A stretch of DNA of 64,000 bases, taken from positions 1-64,000 of the forward strand of contig VXCM01003391.1 of NCBI GenBank assembly GCA_014773175.1, in the 5' to 3' direction. The first letter of the stretch is position 1, and the number at the start of each line of letters is the position of its first letter. A program made the position numbers and the translations under genes. Source of the DNA: Lucifuga dentata. Lineage: Eukaryota > Chordata > Actinopteri > Ophidiiformes > Bythitidae. A model generated the notes under the pieces. The model had not been told where the DNA came from. It saw nothing but the letters and a program-made list of their open reading frames with translations, and searched no databases. Positions 61,166 through 64,000 of this stretch are shown piece by piece.

Positions 61166-61851
61166 CAAGTGGGTTACACATGAAACACACACGAGCGAGA
61201 AGTGACAAATGGGTGTGAAGCAAATAAAACCAGTGAATTCACTCAAACAAATATGGTTCAAAGTTGCAAACTTCAAAAACAAATCAAGGTAAAACCAAAA
61301 ATGGTGAAAAGATAAAAATGGTCAAATAAGCAAAGTCAAACAAAAAGGTAAAAATGTCAAACAAAAATGGTTGAAAGAAACACAAAACTGGTCAAAAACT
61401 TTTTATGAAAATAATTGTTTCATCGTCATTTTCTGCAACTGGAAGCTGTGCACAGACTGGAGTCACGTACCTGTGGTAGGTGACAAGCTGTTCGTGTGTG
61501 TGACCAACGCTGTGTGATACATACACCACCCACAATGTGGCACACACATACACGTGTGCCTCTGTGTGCTCTTAAACCAGAAGGGAGTCTCCCACTTGGC
61601 GCCCTAGGCAATTACCTAACTTGCCTAATGGAAAGATGCTACTGTCAGTGCTACTGTCAATAGGTCTGTCTTTCCTTTTCTTCTTGTAGTCCCCCCACCC
61701 CCCCCCATATTTTTCCTCCTTTGCTGAAGATCCACAGCACTTTCAGTTCTATTGTGCAACAATGGTGACCTCATCAAAGTGACGCAAAGGGCGAGGAGTG
61801 AGTTCACAATACATTACAAAGAACAGTAGAGTGCAGTAGAGTGAAACATTT

Positions 61852-61852
<1 letters not shown>

Positions 61853-61890
<38 letters not shown>

Positions 61891-61891
61891 N

Positions 61892-61936
<45 letters not shown>
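61853..61936 (+). repeat. (GT)n-(GA)n compound microsatellite with single N
   Basis: GT run followed by a long GA run. The N at 61,891 means the true GA count is unknown. Confidence 0.96.
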
Positions 61937-61940
<4 letters not shown>

Positions 61941-62055
61941 GGAGTTTTTGACAGTGAGTGTGCCTCAACACCCTCTTCAAAAGCTAACTGAGCTGAAACT
62001 GCTGTAAACATGGTCTGTGCACTTCAGTATCGGGATGTGGAGACAACTGTCTTTG

Positions 62056-62059
<4 letters not shown>

Positions 62060-62101
<42 letters not shown>
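62060..62101 (+). repeat. (GT)n microsatellite
   Basis: About 21 uninterrupted GT units. Confidence 0.97.
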
Positions 62102-62102
<1 letters not shown>

Positions 62103-62297
62103 CACCTCATAATTTCTGAGGCCCAGCTGTTGGAGTGAAGACATTTTTTTGGATGAGTTTGTTTTGGATGTGTTTTTTTGTGCTTTTTTTGGTGTTCATG
62201 TGATATTGTTGATGCTAGTTAATCATGGCAGTGGCTTTGAACTAGTCCAGCACACACACTTTATTCACCTCCTTTGCCCCCCTCCCCTCCTTCTCTC

Positions 62298-62484
62298 TCA
62301 GTCTTCCACATCTTTCCAGACATGAAAAAGCCTTTATCTGGAACTGGTTTCACCTCAGATGATGACATCATATCAGCTCTGGACGATGTATTGGACAGCA
62401 AAGAAAAAGGAAAAAACTTCTATAAAACTCCAGCATCACTGGCAGAAGTGTGTTAACTTGGGAGCAGCTTGTGTTAAAAAATAA
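62298..62484 (+). pseudogene. Mariner-like transposase C-terminal fragment
   Basis: From 62,301 the plus strand reads VFHIFPDMKKPLSGTGF, then SDDDIISALDDVL and NFYK. This matches the last part of mariner-family transposases ('HLFP.LKK.L.G..F.SDDEVI.A....L....FY'). The frame hits a stop at 62,454. One base over, at 62,449-62,484, the sequence reads CVNLGAACVKK and stops, matching the usual '..KCV.L.GDYVEK' ending. So a small deletion and frameshift remove the short Trp-containing linker. The catalytic Asp residues and everything N-terminal are absent. Upstream is a pyrimidine tract ending in CTCTCTCAG, which looks like a splice acceptor but may be chance. Confidence 0.65.
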
Positions 62485-64000
62485 ACTACAACACCTCACC
62501 TTGCACAGATCTTTCAATATAAAGCTCAAAGCTTAGCAGTCAATCCTCATAAATTACAATTCTGAAGAAAATTAAAGCAATAGAAAATCTTAATAGAGCA
62601 GACAGTTTGTTTTGATCAAATACAAAGCTGTTTCTTTTTTCAAAAATAAAACCTGTTTTAATCATATTTAGTCTGTCATAAGGCTGTTTGTGTGAACATT
62701 ATGTACTGTACATAGTGATCAGGACATGGTATGGGCTCTTGCCTGCCACCACCCATGACAGCACACACACGCATACAAACACACACATGCACACACAGAG
62801 CACACATTGGGCTTGGCTACATTATGCATGTTGCAATACTGTGTTGTAGGTTTTTCTATACTAAATAATTGTTACTGCCAATTTCATAAATCAATTTTTT
62901 AAAGCCCTGCTAAACAGGACAAATAAGCACATTGGTATAATTTTGCCTGAGTCTCACAAAATATACCATCAGCCTTTCTAATTATCTAATAAAAACTTGT
63001 TAGGTCTCCCACAGAATCATCTTAAAAAGTCATTTTATCTTCATTTCGGCAAGCACTGAGCAGCTGTCAGAAAACTAATATCTGTCTTATACAAGCCCCC
63101 AGGCAGAAACATCTTACAGCCAGAGGATAACAGAATGAGAATGTTTCCTCTAAAGCCAAGAAATACTGTGGAGAGTAACCCAAATACAGTAGAACCAATT
63201 AATGCAAAAGAGATATACCTAAAAATACATGCAGATACCCTCACTCCCACCAAACAGCCTTATCAGAGGCAGCAAGATGGAGATCAAAGTAACAGCAAAG
63301 CACAGAGAGGGAGGATATAAGCTCAAGATGGAGCTAAGAAGACAGACACATGATGTCAAAGACAAAGGGGAAAGAGGATTTGAAGAGTAGAACAAGAAAA
63401 GAACAAGAGAAGGAGGAGAGAGAAAAGCAAAATAAGAAGGGACAAGCTGTTAGAATCTGTGGGTTTCATTTCTGAAAAGAAGCAGACAGGTAAAGATTTA
63501 AAGCAAGGGTTTTTGGATATTGGTTTGATGGACAGAATAACTCCCTCGAGTAGAGGAGCAAAAAGCAGATAAAAAGGATAAATGAGAAGCATTAGTACAG
63601 ATGCAGGAAAATGAAAAAGCATTGTATGACAAGAAGTTTGAAGAGGACTTGAAAGAACCAGCGTAACAAAAGCACTAATGTGAAAAACATTTCAAAGCTT
63701 TAAACTTTGTGACAGGTGGATATGCAGTCTTCAAATATCTATTTTGAGGATCCAGCTTTTAAAACATTTTTTGCATTTTAAAAATGGATTTAATGGTGTT
63801 GGTTCATCCAGTAAAGTGCCTGTTTTTAAGATACTAACCAAGAACAGAAGAGTAAATGGCATTCATTTGTCAAAAAGAATGATTTTTTTTTATTGATTTT
63901 TTTTAAAAATTGGACAGCATCAGTTATGCTAATAGCAGCAATTTGTGGCAGCAAAAGAAATTAGTTCCTATCCTTCCTTACTGAAACCTTCTACATTTGA
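62485..64000. other. Unannotated non-coding sequence
   Basis: AC-rich patch near 62,760-62,810 and purine-rich sequence 63,270-63,660. No gene or element recognised up to the window end. Confidence 0.45.

Larger units (their letters stand above)
61166..62297. other. Unannotated non-coding sequence with microsatellites
   Basis: An AAAAATGGTCAAA-like degenerate tandem (61,270-61,400) is followed by a long GT/GA repeat (61,853-61,936) and a GT repeat (62,060-62,101). No gene recognised. Confidence 0.45.

Noticed and set aside
1326..62101. Regularly spaced short repeats as possible CRISPR arrays
   Set aside because: All are uninterrupted microsatellites without unique spacers, in an animal-type genome.
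1..64000. Endogenous virus or LTR retrotransposon
   Set aside because: No gag, protease, integrase or envelope-like translation, and no pair of long direct terminal repeats was seen.

Overview
The window looks like gene-poor nuclear DNA from a teleost fish. It is AT-rich and dense in dinucleotide and tetranucleotide microsatellites. It also carries worn copies of element types familiar from fish: LINE tails of the 'ATGACAATAAAG + ATTCT repeat' type, (ATCC)n-tailed repeats, tRNA-derived SINEs, Tc1-like and mariner-like DNA transposons, and a hAT element with a TTF-type zinc finger. I found no intact host gene, no convincing multi-exon gene, no functional tRNA or rRNA gene, no CRISPR array and no viral gene. 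Almost all open frames are chance frames, frames through microsatellites, or frames through runs of N. Genus and species cannot be told from the sequence.

Layout. 0-10 kb: two LINE 3' tails (1-64, 1990-2387), a Tc1 terminus (4889-4995) and a degenerate tandem repeat (9050-9990). 13.2-13.7 kb: a Tc1-like transposase fossil with one terminal repeat. 18.7-19.5 kb: an (ATCC)n-tailed retroposon end next to a DNA element with long inverted arms. 20,035-20,252: a sequencing gap. 22.1-22.9 kb: the 3' part of a LINE on the minus strand, abutting a SINE on the plus strand. 24.0-25.0 kb: a minus-strand SINE and a small inverted-repeat element. 30.2-30.8 kb: a complete MITE flanked by TAA/TAA. 31.5 kb and 57.0 kb: two opposite-facing copies of one hairpin MITE. 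33.4 kb: a LINE reverse transcriptase scrap that still shows YADD. 47.2 kb: another SINE. 55,273-56,729: an internally deleted hAT transposon with an 8-bp target duplication. 60.7 and 61.1 kb: two more tRNA-like heads. 62.3-62.5 kb: the end of a mariner-like transposase.

The clearest result is the hAT element at 55.27-56.73 kb. Both ends, the duplicated target site, the remnant zinc-finger and dimerisation coding segments, and a short direct repeat at the deletion junction can all be read directly. The second is the pair of hairpin MITEs, whose palindromes differ by one matched base-pair exchange.

Assembly caution. The window holds 13 isolated single N characters and one run of 218 N. The three single Ns lying in complex sequence (19,316; 55,732; 58,961) are each flanked by perfect 65-66 bp direct duplications. 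These are best read as unmerged overlapping contig ends, not biology. The other ten sit in or beside homopolymer or dinucleotide runs and probably have a similar origin.
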